From JBMOMT01 sp049324835 (GTDB taxonomy: Bacteria > Chloroflexota > Anaerolineae > CAYNKW01): a DNA stretch of 64,000 nt. The DNA is taken from positions 239,188 through 303,187 of the forward strand of contig JBMOMT010000040.1 in assembly GCA_049324835.1 (NCBI GenBank), given 5' to 3'. This document shows, piece by piece, positions 17,488 through 25,955 of the stretch. The notes below the pieces were generated by a model that was not told the origin of the DNA, did no database searches, and saw only the letters and a list, made by a program, of their open reading frames with translations. The first letter of the stretch is position 1; the number at the start of each line of letters is the position of its first letter. The position numbers were made by a program, and so were the translations under genes.

Positions 17488-19884
17488 TCACTGCTGGCCC
17501 AGCGCGCTGGCCAGCATCCGAGCCAGTTGCTCCAGACTCGGCGGTTTGAGCAGCCAGCCTCTCAGCCCTTGCTCTGAGAGCATCTCGAGCTCTTTTTCCA
17601 TCGGGTGGCCGGTCAGCATCACCATCGGCAGCGGCAGGTTTCTCTGCCTCAGAGCGTGCAACAAGGCCCTGCCGCCCATGTCCGGCATCACCAGGTCGCT
17701 GAGCACCAACGCGATCTCGTCGTGATGCTTCTCCAGGATGGCCAGCGCCTCCCGCCCATTGGCCGCCGTCAGCGTCCGGTAATCGAGCAGGGCCAGGCTT
17801 TCGGTCAGGACCTCACGCGTGACCGGATCGTCCTCGACTATCAACACCAGCTCGCCCCGTCCCTTGACCATCTCCTCGACTGGCAGCTCCACCGCCTGCG
17901 GTCTGGATTCCAGCAGCGCCGGCAGGTAAACGGTAAAGGTGGTGCCGTGGCCCACCTGGGTGGTCACGTCGATGTGGCCCTGGTGTTGCTGCACAATGCC
18001 CCACACCTGGGCCAACCCCAACCCGCTGCCCTGGCCTGGCGCTTTGGTGGTGAAGAACGGCTCAAAAATGTGCCCCACCACATCGGATGCGATGCCGCTG
18101 CCCGTGTCGGTCAGGCTCAACCGTAGCCAGTTGCCGCCCTCCATTTCCGGCAGCGGCGCTTGTTTACGGTCCTCGATATGGATGCGCTCCAGGTCAATGT
18201 AAAACCTGCCGCCTTCGGGCATGGCATCTCGGGCGTTGATCGCCATATTCATCACCGCTTGCTGGATGCGCGTCGGGTCAGCGTTGACGGTGTATTCGTC
18301 GGCCCCGTATTTCAGGTTTACCTGGATGTTGTCCGGCAGGGTGCGCTGCAGCAGTTTGGTCAACTCTTTCAAGAACGGCACCAGATCCATGGGCCGCCGC
18401 TCCAGAACCGCGCGGCGGCTGAAATCCAGAATCTGTTGGATCAGATCGGTGGCCCGCCGCGCCTGACGGGAAACCGTTTCCAGGCGTTCGCGCGTCTTGG
18501 GCGATAGCTCTGGCTCGTGCAGAGCCATTTGGGTATAGAGCACGATGACGGCCATGATGTTGTTAAAATCGTGGGCGATGCCGGCCGCCAGTTGGCCCAC
18601 GGCGGCCAGACGCTCCTGTTGCTGGATGCGCTGTTCGACCTCTCGCTCCTGGGTCACGTCGCGAACGACGAGCACCCACCCTTCAGGGCGAGGCCCCATG
18701 TCCACCGGTCGAGCGATGATCTCAAAGACCCGCTGGCCCGCCGAGACCTCGTGCCACTGACCCGGCGGTGGTGAGGTGAGCAGCTCGGCGATGGGACGAT
18801 TGCCCAGGTGGGTGAGCGCCTGGCCTCTCTTTTCGCCGCTCAAGATGGCCAGGGCCTGCTCGGCCACCGGGTTGCTCATCACCAGCCGCTGCTCGCCATT
18901 CAACAGCAACACGCCCTCCGGCACGGCGCTCATCACCTGCCGCAGTTGTTGGGCCTGCTCCCGAATCTCGGCGATCAGGCGCGTCCGTTCCTCCTCCGCC
19001 TGTTTACGCGCGGTGATGTCCATGATGTGGCCAACCACCTTGACCACCCGGTCGCCTTGCATCACGGCGCTGGCCGTGGTGTGGATCCAGAGTCGCCGGC
19101 CTTTGGCAGTCGTGAATGGAAGCTCGAGGTCGTAGGCCGTCCCTTGCTCCGCGCAGCGCTGGAAGGCCGCCAGGATCACAGGGCGATCCGGCGCGTCGTA
19201 ACATTCCAGGCTCCTGTCGATGTGTTCTGACGCAAACGGCGCGATCTCGCCCGGCTCGATGTCGTGAATGTGGTAGACCTCCTCTGTCCAGGTCATGGTC
19301 TGAGCTGCCACGTCCCATTCCCAGCCGCCGATCTGGGCCAGCCGCTGCGTGACATTCAACAGCGCCTCGCTCCTGCGCAGCGCCTCTTCTGCCTTTTTTC
19401 GCTCGCCGATCTCGGCCCGGAGTTGCTCGTTGGCCCTGGTCAACTCGGCGGTGCGTTCTACCACCAGCTCTTCCAGGCGCTCCCGGTACCGTTCCAGCTC
19501 CTCCTCGTTGCGCCGGTGGTTGGTCACATTCTCCACGGTCACCGCCAGGGTGGTGAGGTAGTTACCCTCCGGATCCTTGATCAAATAGTCGTAGGCGCCG
19601 GCTTTCATAGCCTGGACGGCGACCGCCTCGTCGCCGCTGCCGGTCAGCATGATGACGGGCATGTCGCCGGTTGCGTCGAACAGGTCAAAGGCCGTGCCGT
19701 CGCCCAGCAAATAGTCCATGAGCAGCACATCGAAGCGCTCCGCGGACAGAATCTCCCTGGCTTGTGAGACCGACCTGGCGATCTGGTAGTCGTAGGGCAG
19801 GTTTTCGCGCCCCACCAGCCGCTCGAAAGCCATCTGGTCGATCTTGTCGTCCTCGATCAGCAGGATTTTGACTCTTTGTGACAT
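17488..19884 (-). CDS. Hybrid histidine kinase, REC-PAS-PAS-HisKA-HATPase-REC
   Basis: 798 residues, cytoplasmic. The N-terminal receiver has Asp57 (LLMDYLLG); a coiled coil (about 125-170) follows; two PAS domains lie at about 175-300 and 315-420; the HisKA phospho-His is in AAGIAHDFNNIM; the ATPase boxes are NARDAM, DTGSGI and GSGLGLA; a C-terminal receiver has Asp in VLSDLVMPDMGG. The DFNNIM H-box is typical of hybrid sensors with soluble input. The gene lies 3 bp after the response regulator 19888-20307, so they are cotranscribed and probably form one phosphorelay. Confidence 0.93.
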   Translation of the reverse strand: MSQRVKILLIEDDKIDQMAFERLVGRENLPYDYQIARSVSQAREILSAERFDVLLMDYLLGDGTAFDLFDATGDMPVIMLTGSGDEAVAVQAMKAGAYDYLIKDPEGNYLTTLAVTVENVTNHRRNEEELERYRERLEELVVERTAELTRANEQLRAEIGERKKAEEALRRSEALLNVTQRLAQIGGWEWDVAAQTMTWTEEVYHIHDIEPGEIAPFASEHIDRSLECYDAPDRPVILAAFQRCAEQGTAYDLELPFTTAKGRRLWIHTTASAVMQGDRVVKVVGHIMDITARKQAEEERTRLIAEIREQAQQLRQVMSAVPEGVLLLNGEQRLVMSNPVAEQALAILSGEKRGQALTHLGNRPIAELLTSPPPGQWHEVSAGQRVFEIIARPVDMGPRPEGWVLVVRDVTQEREVEQRIQQQERLAAVGQLAAGIAHDFNNIMAVIVLYTQMALHEPELSPKTRERLETVSRQARRATDLIQQILDFSRRAVLERRPMDLVPFLKELTKLLQRTLPDNIQVNLKYGADEYTVNADPTRIQQAVMNMAINARDAMPEGGRFYIDLERIHIEDRKQAPLPEMEGGNWLRLSLTDTGSGIASDVVGHIFEPFFTTKAPGQGSGLGLAQVWGIVQQHQGHIDVTTQVGHGTTFTVYLPALLESRPQAVELPVEEMVKGRGELVLIVEDDPVTREVLTESLALLDYRTLTAANGREALAILEKHHDEIALVLSDLVMPDMGGRALLHALRQRNLPLPMVMLTGHPMEKELEMLSEQGLRGWLLKPPSLEQLARMLASALGQQ

Positions 19885-19887
19885 GAT

Positions 19888-20307
19888 TCACTCCCCTGGC
19901 GGCAGCTCACTCAGCGTCCAGTAGAGATCGATGGTTCTCATCACTTCCACAAACTGCTGATAGTCTACCGGCTTGACCATGTAACCCGCCACGCCCAGAT
20001 CAAAGCTGTGTACCTTGTCCTGCTCTTCTTTGGATGACGTCAACACCACCACCGGGATTTTTCTCAGGGTCTCGTCTTGCTTGACCACGGTCAAGAACTC
20101 GATGCCGTTCATGCGGGGCATGTTCAGATCCAACAAAATGATGCACGGCGTTTCGTTCGCCGGGTCTCTCAAGAATACCAGGGCCAACTCGCCATCGCCG
20201 GCGATGTGCAGCCGGTTGGTGACCTTGATGTCTCTCAGAGCGCGTCGAACGGTCATGGCGTCCACGCGGTCATCCTCGACGAGCAAGATGGGTCTATCGC
20301 TTCTCAT
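19888..20307 (-). CDS. Single-domain response regulator (Rcp1-like)
   Basis: 139 residues, receiver only: acidic pair VEDD (10-13), phospho-acceptor Asp60 in ILLDLNMPRMNG, Thr/Ser in VVLTSS and Lys in MVKPVD. The extended C-terminus (RTIDLYWTLSELPPGE) is typical of Rcp1-type regulators that serve phytochrome-like kinases. The start ATG at 20307 has GGAGG upstream; the longer frame to 20397 crosses a repeat and is rejected. Confidence 0.9.
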   Translation of the reverse strand: MRSDRPILLVEDDRVDAMTVRRALRDIKVTNRLHIAGDGELALVFLRDPANETPCIILLDLNMPRMNGIEFLTVVKQDETLRKIPVVVLTSSKEEQDKVHSFDLGVAGYMVKPVDYQQFVEVMRTIDLYWTLSELPPGE

Positions 20308-20326
20308 CACCCTTTGCCTCCTCGTT

Positions 20327-20436
20327 GTTACTCGGCCTACCCTCCCGCAGGCTGGCAAACCGGTTAAAATCGTCCGCGCCTGCGGTGTTTCTCCCAACTC
20401 GTTCCTGAAATCGCTGTCAAGCCTGCGGGAGGGTGA
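20327..20436. repeat. Inverted-repeat element family A, copy 4, running into a kinase gene
   Basis: The left arm GTTACTCGGCCTACCCTCC starts at 20327; the right arm AGCCTGCGGGAGGGTGA spans 20420-20436. The right arm encodes the last residues of the kinase (T-L-P-Q-A) and the stop TGA at 20417-20419 lies just inside it. The interior differs from other copies. Confidence 0.75.
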
Positions 20437-23380
20437 AATAAAAGGTGCTGCCTTGTCCCAGCGTGGATTCCACCCAGACCCTGCCGCCGCTGGTCTCGAC
20501 GATCTTTTTCACCAGCGCCAGCCCGACGCCGGTGCCCTCGATCTGATCGCGCGGGGCCAGCGTCTGGAACATCTGAAAGATCTTGGCAAAGTATTTCTTC
20601 TCTATCCCCGGGCCATTGTCGGCCACGCTGAACAGCCAGTGATCCCCCTGGTCTACACAATCTATTATAACACAACCTGCCGGTTTGTCCATGAACTTGA
20701 TGGCATTGCCCAGCAGGTTGGCAAACACCTGCTCCAGGCGGGTTTGTTCACCCACCAGGGTTGGCAGATCACTCTCCACGCTCACCCGGATGTGCGGCGG
20801 CGGGGCCAGCAGTTCTAACACATCTTTTACCAGCCAATTCAGGTCCACCTCTTTTTCTCTTTCTTTGACCCGCCCGATCCTCGAATACTCCAGGATGCCC
20901 TGGATCAGGTCGTGCATGCGTCTGGTGCGGCCGATGAGCAAGGTCATCATCTCCTGGCCTTGCTCGTCGAGGGCGTGGGCATAATCGGTGGCGATCCAAT
21001 CCGCCAACTGCGTGACGGCCCGCAGCGGCGCTTTCAGGTCGTGGGAGACGACGTAGGCAAATTCGTTGAGCTCCTGGTTTACCTCCTGCAGCCTGGCGGC
21101 GGTTTCTTCCACCTGGCTCTTGGCGGCCTGCAAGTCTTCCAGCAGGTTGACCATGCCCCGGTTCAGTTGCTCCACCCCGGCCACCTGTTCGTTCAGTTCG
21201 GCCGTGCGCTCCTTCACCATCTGCTCCAGGTGTTCGCGGTGCTCAAGCAGCGCCTCCTCGGCCCGCTTGCGCTCGGTGATGTCGCGGTTGGTGGCGCGCC
21301 GGCCCAGGCTGGTGCCGTCGGTGCGGCGGATAGTCTGGCAGGTATGAGCGATCCAGCGCATCTGGCCATCGCGCCGCAGGATGCGGAAATCCACCTCGTG
21401 CACGCCGCCCTGCGGGTCGTCAGGCCCCACGTTGGCCTCGTGGCGTTCGACGCTTTCCCTGTCCGCGGGGATCACAATGGATTTCAGCAGATCAGGGTCG
21501 GTGATGAACTCTTCAGCGCGGTAACCGGTGATGCGTTCGCACGAAGGGGACATATACAGAATCTTGCCGTCGGGGGCGCGCCAGTATTCCCAGGAATACG
21601 CGTGATCGGCCACCGTGCGGTAGCGTTCTTCGCTCTGGCGCAGCGATTCCTCGGCCAACATGCGCACGGCCAGCTCTTTCTGAAGGGCTTCGTACAGCCG
21701 GGCGTTCTGAACGGCGACGGCGACCACGCTGGCCATGCCCGTGAGCAGATCGATGTCCCCCTGGCTGTAGGCATCCACGCGGGAACTCTGGAGCTGCATC
21801 AGGCCGATGGTCTGGCCCTCGAGCTTCATCGGCACGTAGAGCGCCGAGCGGGTGATCTCTTGCTCATCCGCCGCTGGCGGCCCTTTCCTGACGCTGCCGT
21901 CTTGTTCGACCACGTACTCGGTTCGGGAAGTCGCCACTGCCCCGCGGTGATCCGGGGTGTAGAACGGCTCACCCGAGTGGATCACCCGGCTCTGGGTGCC
22001 CTGTCCCGGTTCTCCCAACGGGATGGGGGGGAATCCCGCCACGTCGACGATGACGCCCTTGTGCACGGCGTACTCGGCCCGGATGAGTTGTGTTTGATCA
22101 TCGTAAAAGGAAACGATGAATACCCAGGCGTCCACGATCGTTCGCAGGTGCTCGTAGATGGTGTGATAGATCGTGGACAGATCTCGCGTTTCGCCCAGCG
22201 CCAGGGCCAACTGGCTGACGGCGATCTGTTGCTCCAGCAGACGTTCGGTCCTTTGCTCCACACGGCGCAGGCTGGCCGTCATCTGGTTGAACGTCGCCGC
22301 CAGTTGGCCCACCTCGTCGGCCCGCTCCAGCGCCACACTCTGATCCAGATCGCCTGTTTGGGCAATGGTGTGGGTGATCTCGGCCAGGCGCAAGATGGGC
22401 CGGGTGATACTCTGCGCCAGCCGCACGGTGACGGCCACGGCCATCACCGCGGCGACCAGCAGAACGCCCACTGTGACCAGCGCGAGCGTCCGCAGGGGCG
22501 CCAGCGCCTGGGTTTGCTCTTGTTCCACCACGATGCCCCAGCCCGATTGTTTACCCACCGGGCTGTAGGCAGCCAGCATCACCCGGCCGCCGAGAGGGTC
22601 CGTGTACGTCGCCTCCCCCTCGTAGCCGTCCAACACCGCTCTCAGCGGCTGCGGCAGCGGTTCTCCGATGTAGGCGCGGTCGGGATGGGCGATGATGACC
22701 CCGTCGCGCGAGGCCACCAGGGCGCGGCCCGTCGGCCCGGTATAGACCTCATCCACCCGCTGCCAGAAACTGCGCAGGTCAACTTCGACTACCAGGACCT
22801 GCCCATCCTCGCCGGCAAAGGCCATTCCCAGGTACAGCACCGGCGCACGGTCGGCGCCCACGATCTGGACGGGCGAGGTGAACATCCCAGCCGACCTTGT
22901 CTGCCGACAGGCGTCCAGAGCGTCCTCCGGCACCTGGGCCAGGGGCGGGGCGATGGCCTGCTCGATGGGACGCGTCGCCAGCTCCTCCACCGGCCCGGTC
23001 ACCCCCACCAGCGGCGCGCCCGTGGCGTCGAACAGGTAGAGCGCACGGTAGGTCAGCGGCGAGGCCAGTAGCAGGTTCCTCATGTCGCGCGCCTGGGCAG
23101 AGGGGGAGCCAGCCTCGGTCTCGAAATGGCGATGCAAAAGCTCCACGGCCTCGATAGTGCTGCTGTACTGGGCGTTGATGTCTTTGGCCACCAGCACCGC
23201 CAACCGCCGATGTGCCTCCTCCACCTGGCCTTGCAGGCTCGCCGCCCCCACCCCAAGCGCGACCGAGCCCAGCACGAGCATAAAGAACACCGTCGTGACG
23301 ACGTTCGACAGCAGCAGCCGCCGCCGCAAACTGCCGCCCCACCAGGTTCCGAGCCCGCTTCTCACGTGCGTTTTGCCCAT
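20417..23380 (-). CDS. Membrane sensor histidine kinase, dCache-HAMP-GAF-PAS-HisKA-HATPase
   Basis: 987 residues. TM1 (about 25-48) and TM2 (about 300-322) flank an extracytoplasmic Cache-like sensor with GRALVASRDGVIIAHPD. HAMP follows (about 325-375), then GAF (about 400-560), PAS (about 590-710), a coiled coil, HisKA with phospho-His in YVVSHDLKAPLRAV, and HATPase with LLGNAIKF, DNGPGI and GTGVGLAL. The start ATG at 23380 follows the stop of the BMP-type lipoprotein gene by one base (TAGGATG), so the two are translationally coupled; the lipoprotein may present ligand to this sensor (inference). The C-terminus is encoded by a repeat arm. Confidence 0.93.
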   Translation of the reverse strand: MGKTHVRSGLGTWWGGSLRRRLLLSNVVTTVFFMLVLGSVALGVGAASLQGQVEEAHRRLAVLVAKDINAQYSSTIEAVELLHRHFETEAGSPSAQARDMRNLLLASPLTYRALYLFDATGAPLVGVTGPVEELATRPIEQAIAPPLAQVPEDALDACRQTRSAGMFTSPVQIVGADRAPVLYLGMAFAGEDGQVLVVEVDLRSFWQRVDEVYTGPTGRALVASRDGVIIAHPDRAYIGEPLPQPLRAVLDGYEGEATYTDPLGGRVMLAAYSPVGKQSGWGIVVEQEQTQALAPLRTLALVTVGVLLVAAVMAVAVTVRLAQSITRPILRLAEITHTIAQTGDLDQSVALERADEVGQLAATFNQMTASLRRVEQRTERLLEQQIAVSQLALALGETRDLSTIYHTIYEHLRTIVDAWVFIVSFYDDQTQLIRAEYAVHKGVIVDVAGFPPIPLGEPGQGTQSRVIHSGEPFYTPDHRGAVATSRTEYVVEQDGSVRKGPPAADEQEITRSALYVPMKLEGQTIGLMQLQSSRVDAYSQGDIDLLTGMASVVAVAVQNARLYEALQKELAVRMLAEESLRQSEERYRTVADHAYSWEYWRAPDGKILYMSPSCERITGYRAEEFITDPDLLKSIVIPADRESVERHEANVGPDDPQGGVHEVDFRILRRDGQMRWIAHTCQTIRRTDGTSLGRRATNRDITERKRAEEALLEHREHLEQMVKERTAELNEQVAGVEQLNRGMVNLLEDLQAAKSQVEETAARLQEVNQELNEFAYVVSHDLKAPLRAVTQLADWIATDYAHALDEQGQEMMTLLIGRTRRMHDLIQGILEYSRIGRVKEREKEVDLNWLVKDVLELLAPPPHIRVSVESDLPTLVGEQTRLEQVFANLLGNAIKFMDKPAGCVIIDCVDQGDHWLFSVADNGPGIEKKYFAKIFQMFQTLAPRDQIEGTGVGLALVKKIVETSGGRVWVESTLGQGSTFYFTLPQA

Positions 23381-23381
23381 C

Positions 23382-24377
23382 CTACGGCTCCGCCGGGGCC
23401 TCGACCACGATCTGGCCGGCGACGATCTGCGCTTGCAGTGTCTCCAGGCGCTCCAACATGGCCGCGCTGACAAGGTTCTCGTCAAAGGGCCCCAGGCCGA
23501 GCCCACCCTCCGCCAGCCCCAGAGAGCGCACCCCCGGCGTGAACTGGCCGGCCTCAAGCTCCTCGATCAGCGCCAGCACGGCCGTGTCCACCCGCTTGGG
23601 CCGGTTGCCCACCACGTGGCCAGGCGCCAGGTAACGCTGGTCGCCGCTGGTGCCGAGGGTCAGCGCGCCGGTTTCCTGGGCCGCCTCGATGATGCCCAGG
23701 CCGGTTCGCCCGGCAGCGTTGTAAATGAGATCCGCCCCCGCCGCGTACTGGGCCAATGCCAGCGATTTGCCCACCTCAGAGTCGCTAAACGTACCGGCCA
23801 TGTCAGCGATGATCTCGACGGTAGCATCCTGGTAGGCGACGCCCTGCCGGAAGCCGCTCTCGATGCGTTGCACGGGAGCGATATCCATGCCGCCGATAAA
23901 GCCCACCTTTTTGCTTTCCGTCAGCATCGCCGCCAGGACGCCCATCAAAAAGTCACCCTCTTGCTCACGAAAGACGACCGAGGCCACGTTGGCGCCTTCG
24001 ACGGTCGTATCGATCACGGCAAAGCGGCGGTCGGGGAATGCCTGGGCCAGGGCGGCGATATAGCCGGCGTTCTCAAAGCCGATGCCGACGATAAGATCGT
24101 ATCCCTGCTGGAGCAGATCGCGCAACTCCTCCATGTCCGCTTCTTCGGACGCGCGGGTGATCACGTGAAAGCGGGCGCCATACAACTCTTGCGCTTTTTG
24201 TAGGCCGGCATAGGCCGAATCGTTGAACGAGCGGTCGCCCAGCCCGCCGCTGCCCAGGATCATGCCCACGCTCAGCACCGGTCGAGGGGTGGGCGTCCTG
24301 GCAACCGAGCAGCCGCTCACGGCGACGAGCAGCAACAATACCCAGGCCATGTACCAGGGACTAACTTTTCGCTTCAT
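23382..24377 (-). CDS. BMP/Med-family solute-binding lipoprotein
   Basis: 331 residues with lipobox VAVSGC after one hydrophobic segment. The fold matches the BMP/PnrA family (nucleoside-binding lipoproteins): SVGMILGSGGLGDRSFND near the N-terminus, YDLIVGIGF, GFIGGMDI and GADLIYNAAGRTG. The start ATG at 24377 follows GAGGGAGG. No permease or ATPase gene is adjacent; instead the gene is coupled to a sensor kinase, so it probably works as a ligand-binding input. Confidence 0.9.
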   Translation of the reverse strand: MKRKVSPWYMAWVLLLLVAVSGCSVARTPTPRPVLSVGMILGSGGLGDRSFNDSAYAGLQKAQELYGARFHVITRASEEADMEELRDLLQQGYDLIVGIGFENAGYIAALAQAFPDRRFAVIDTTVEGANVASVVFREQEGDFLMGVLAAMLTESKKVGFIGGMDIAPVQRIESGFRQGVAYQDATVEIIADMAGTFSDSEVGKSLALAQYAAGADLIYNAAGRTGLGIIEAAQETGALTLGTSGDQRYLAPGHVVGNRPKRVDTAVLALIEELEAGQFTPGVRSLGLAEGGLGLGPFDENLVSAAMLERLETLQAQIVAGQIVVEAPAEP

Positions 24378-24399
24378 CTTTTCCTCCCTCACTTTTTAG

Positions 24400-24553
24400 G
24401 CAATACCGCAAAAGTCACTATCCGTTGCTCACGCTGGACCACAGTCCAGCGCGTTGGTAGCCCTGTGAAACAGCCAAAACCGTCATTTTCGACCAGACGC
24501 GGACTGTGGTCCGCGTCGAGCGTAGGCCAAGATAGCGAGTTTTGCGGTACTGC
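24400..24553. mobile_element. MITE-like element with 8-bp target duplication
   Basis: 14-bp terminal inverted repeats (GCAATACCGCAAAA at the left; GCAGTACCGCAAAA on the opposite strand at the right, one mismatch) enclose about 154 bp. CTTTTTAG directly repeats outside both ends (24392-24399 and 24554-24561). The interior holds a second palindrome, GGACCACAGTCC...GGACTGTGGTCC. No ORF. It fills the gap between the 24600 and 23382 genes. Confidence 0.75.
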
Positions 24554-24599
24554 CTTTTTAGGATTCAGCCAGGTAGCGCCACGGGCGCCGTGGGCCGCA

Positions 24600-25916
24600 C
24601 TACGCCCCCGGCCCAAACAGCGGATCGTTCGCTGCCGGCGCCAGCCCGGCCTTCTCCAGTTGCGCCCGCAACTGGCGGATCACGTCCTTCAGCTCGGCCA
24701 TGCGCACCTCGCGCCCGGCCATCAGGTTGACCATCTTGCGCAGCTCGGCGGCCTGTTGCTGAACCTCTTGCTCCGCGTGCACCCGCTCGGTGATGTCTTC
24801 GGTGTGGATCAGAACCAGGTCGGGCGGCACAAAGGCATACTTGACCGCGAGAACCTTACTCTCACCCGTAGACCGGAACCGATACGGCATCTCCCGCTCG
24901 ATGCTGATCCTTTCGGCAAAGCAGCGCTCGATCTCCTCCCGTATCTCTGGCGTATCGCGGTACATGTCCGTTAGTCTCATCCCCACCAAATCGGCGACCT
25001 TGCCCTGCGTGATCGCTCCGGCAGCGTCGTTATAGTCAACCAACACCAGGTCCTGGCCCACCTTCTGCCAGGTGTAGGTGGGCACAGGAATGCCCTTGTA
25101 CTGCGCCCGCGCCTTTTCCTCACTTTGCCGCAGTTCGGCCGTGCGCTCGGCGACCAATTCCTCCAGGTGTTCGCGGTACTCGAGCAACGCCTGCTCGGCC
25201 TGTTTACGCTCGGCGATCATCGCATTGGCTCCGTGTTGCAGGCTCCCGATCTCGTCCTGAGAGATGGCTCCTTCTACCCTGGCTGACAGGTCGCCGGCCG
25301 CCGCGCGGGCCAATACCCGCAGCAGCACAGCAATACGAGCAAAGATCGCCCAACGGAAGGCGAGCAACAATACGACAGACGTGATCACGACGGTAGCCAC
25401 AGACCCCAGAACAAACAGACAGCGGACTCCCGCTTTTGTGGCCTCGGCCGCGCTCGTCTCCAATGCCACGTAGACAAAAAAACGGGGCGTCTGTTTATCG
25501 GCGCCAAAGATGGGCGAAACTGCCACCAGGCTGTTGTCCCGGTGGACGAGGTTCTCTTGCGGCTGCTTCGGGTCGAATAAACCGACGTCCACGCCTGGCG
25601 CCTGGTCTATTGTCTGGCCTACGTACTCGCTCTGCAGCGAGTAAAAGATGTTGCCGTTGACGCCTACGACCATCCCAGCCATCAGTTCCTCACCCACCAG
25701 GCGGCGCATGGTGGCCTGATCGGCCACCGAGTCAAAGCTCAGCAACCCGGCGTTCATCAGAACGCCGGGCAGCAACGCATGTTCCTCGATGCGCTGGTCT
25801 ACCTCGGCGGAGAAGCGGTTCACGTACACCACGCCCGCCATCGTCAGCGCGACGATCTCGACCAGGACGATGATGCCTCCAATCCTGAAGGTCAGGCTGT
25901 GATAGAACCGTTTCAT
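24600..25916 (-). CDS. Membrane HAMP-PAS sensor protein without kinase domain
   Basis: 438 residues. TM1 (about 11-32) and TM2 (about 168-190) flank an extracytoplasmic sensor with a short double-Cache-like region (VGVNGNIFYSLQSEYVG). HAMP, a coiled coil and a PAS domain (about 285-385) follow. Instead of HisKA/HATPase the protein ends in a helical tail, AGREVRMAELKDVIRQLRAQ, then a Pro/Ala-rich end. The same tail ends the protein at 28117-29817. It may signal by contacting a separate kinase. It lies 39 bp downstream of a solute-binding lipoprotein gene. Confidence 0.87.
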   Translation of the reverse strand: MKRFYHSLTFRIGGIIVLVEIVALTMAGVVYVNRFSAEVDQRIEEHALLPGVLMNAGLLSFDSVADQATMRRLVGEELMAGMVVGVNGNIFYSLQSEYVGQTIDQAPGVDVGLFDPKQPQENLVHRDNSLVAVSPIFGADKQTPRFFVYVALETSAAEATKAGVRCLFVLGSVATVVITSVVLLLAFRWAIFARIAVLLRVLARAAAGDLSARVEGAISQDEIGSLQHGANAMIAERKQAEQALLEYREHLEELVAERTAELRQSEEKARAQYKGIPVPTYTWQKVGQDLVLVDYNDAAGAITQGKVADLVGMRLTDMYRDTPEIREEIERCFAERISIEREMPYRFRSTGESKVLAVKYAFVPPDLVLIHTEDITERVHAEQEVQQQAAELRKMVNLMAGREVRMAELKDVIRQLRAQLEKAGLAPAANDPLFGPGA

Positions 25917-25955
25917 ATCGACTCTCTCTCGAGTGATTGCATTCTGGATGATCTC

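Noticed and set aside
20912..23071. 719-codon open frame on the plus strand
   Set aside because: Antisense to the Cache-HAMP-GAF kinase; no recognisable motif or ribosome site.
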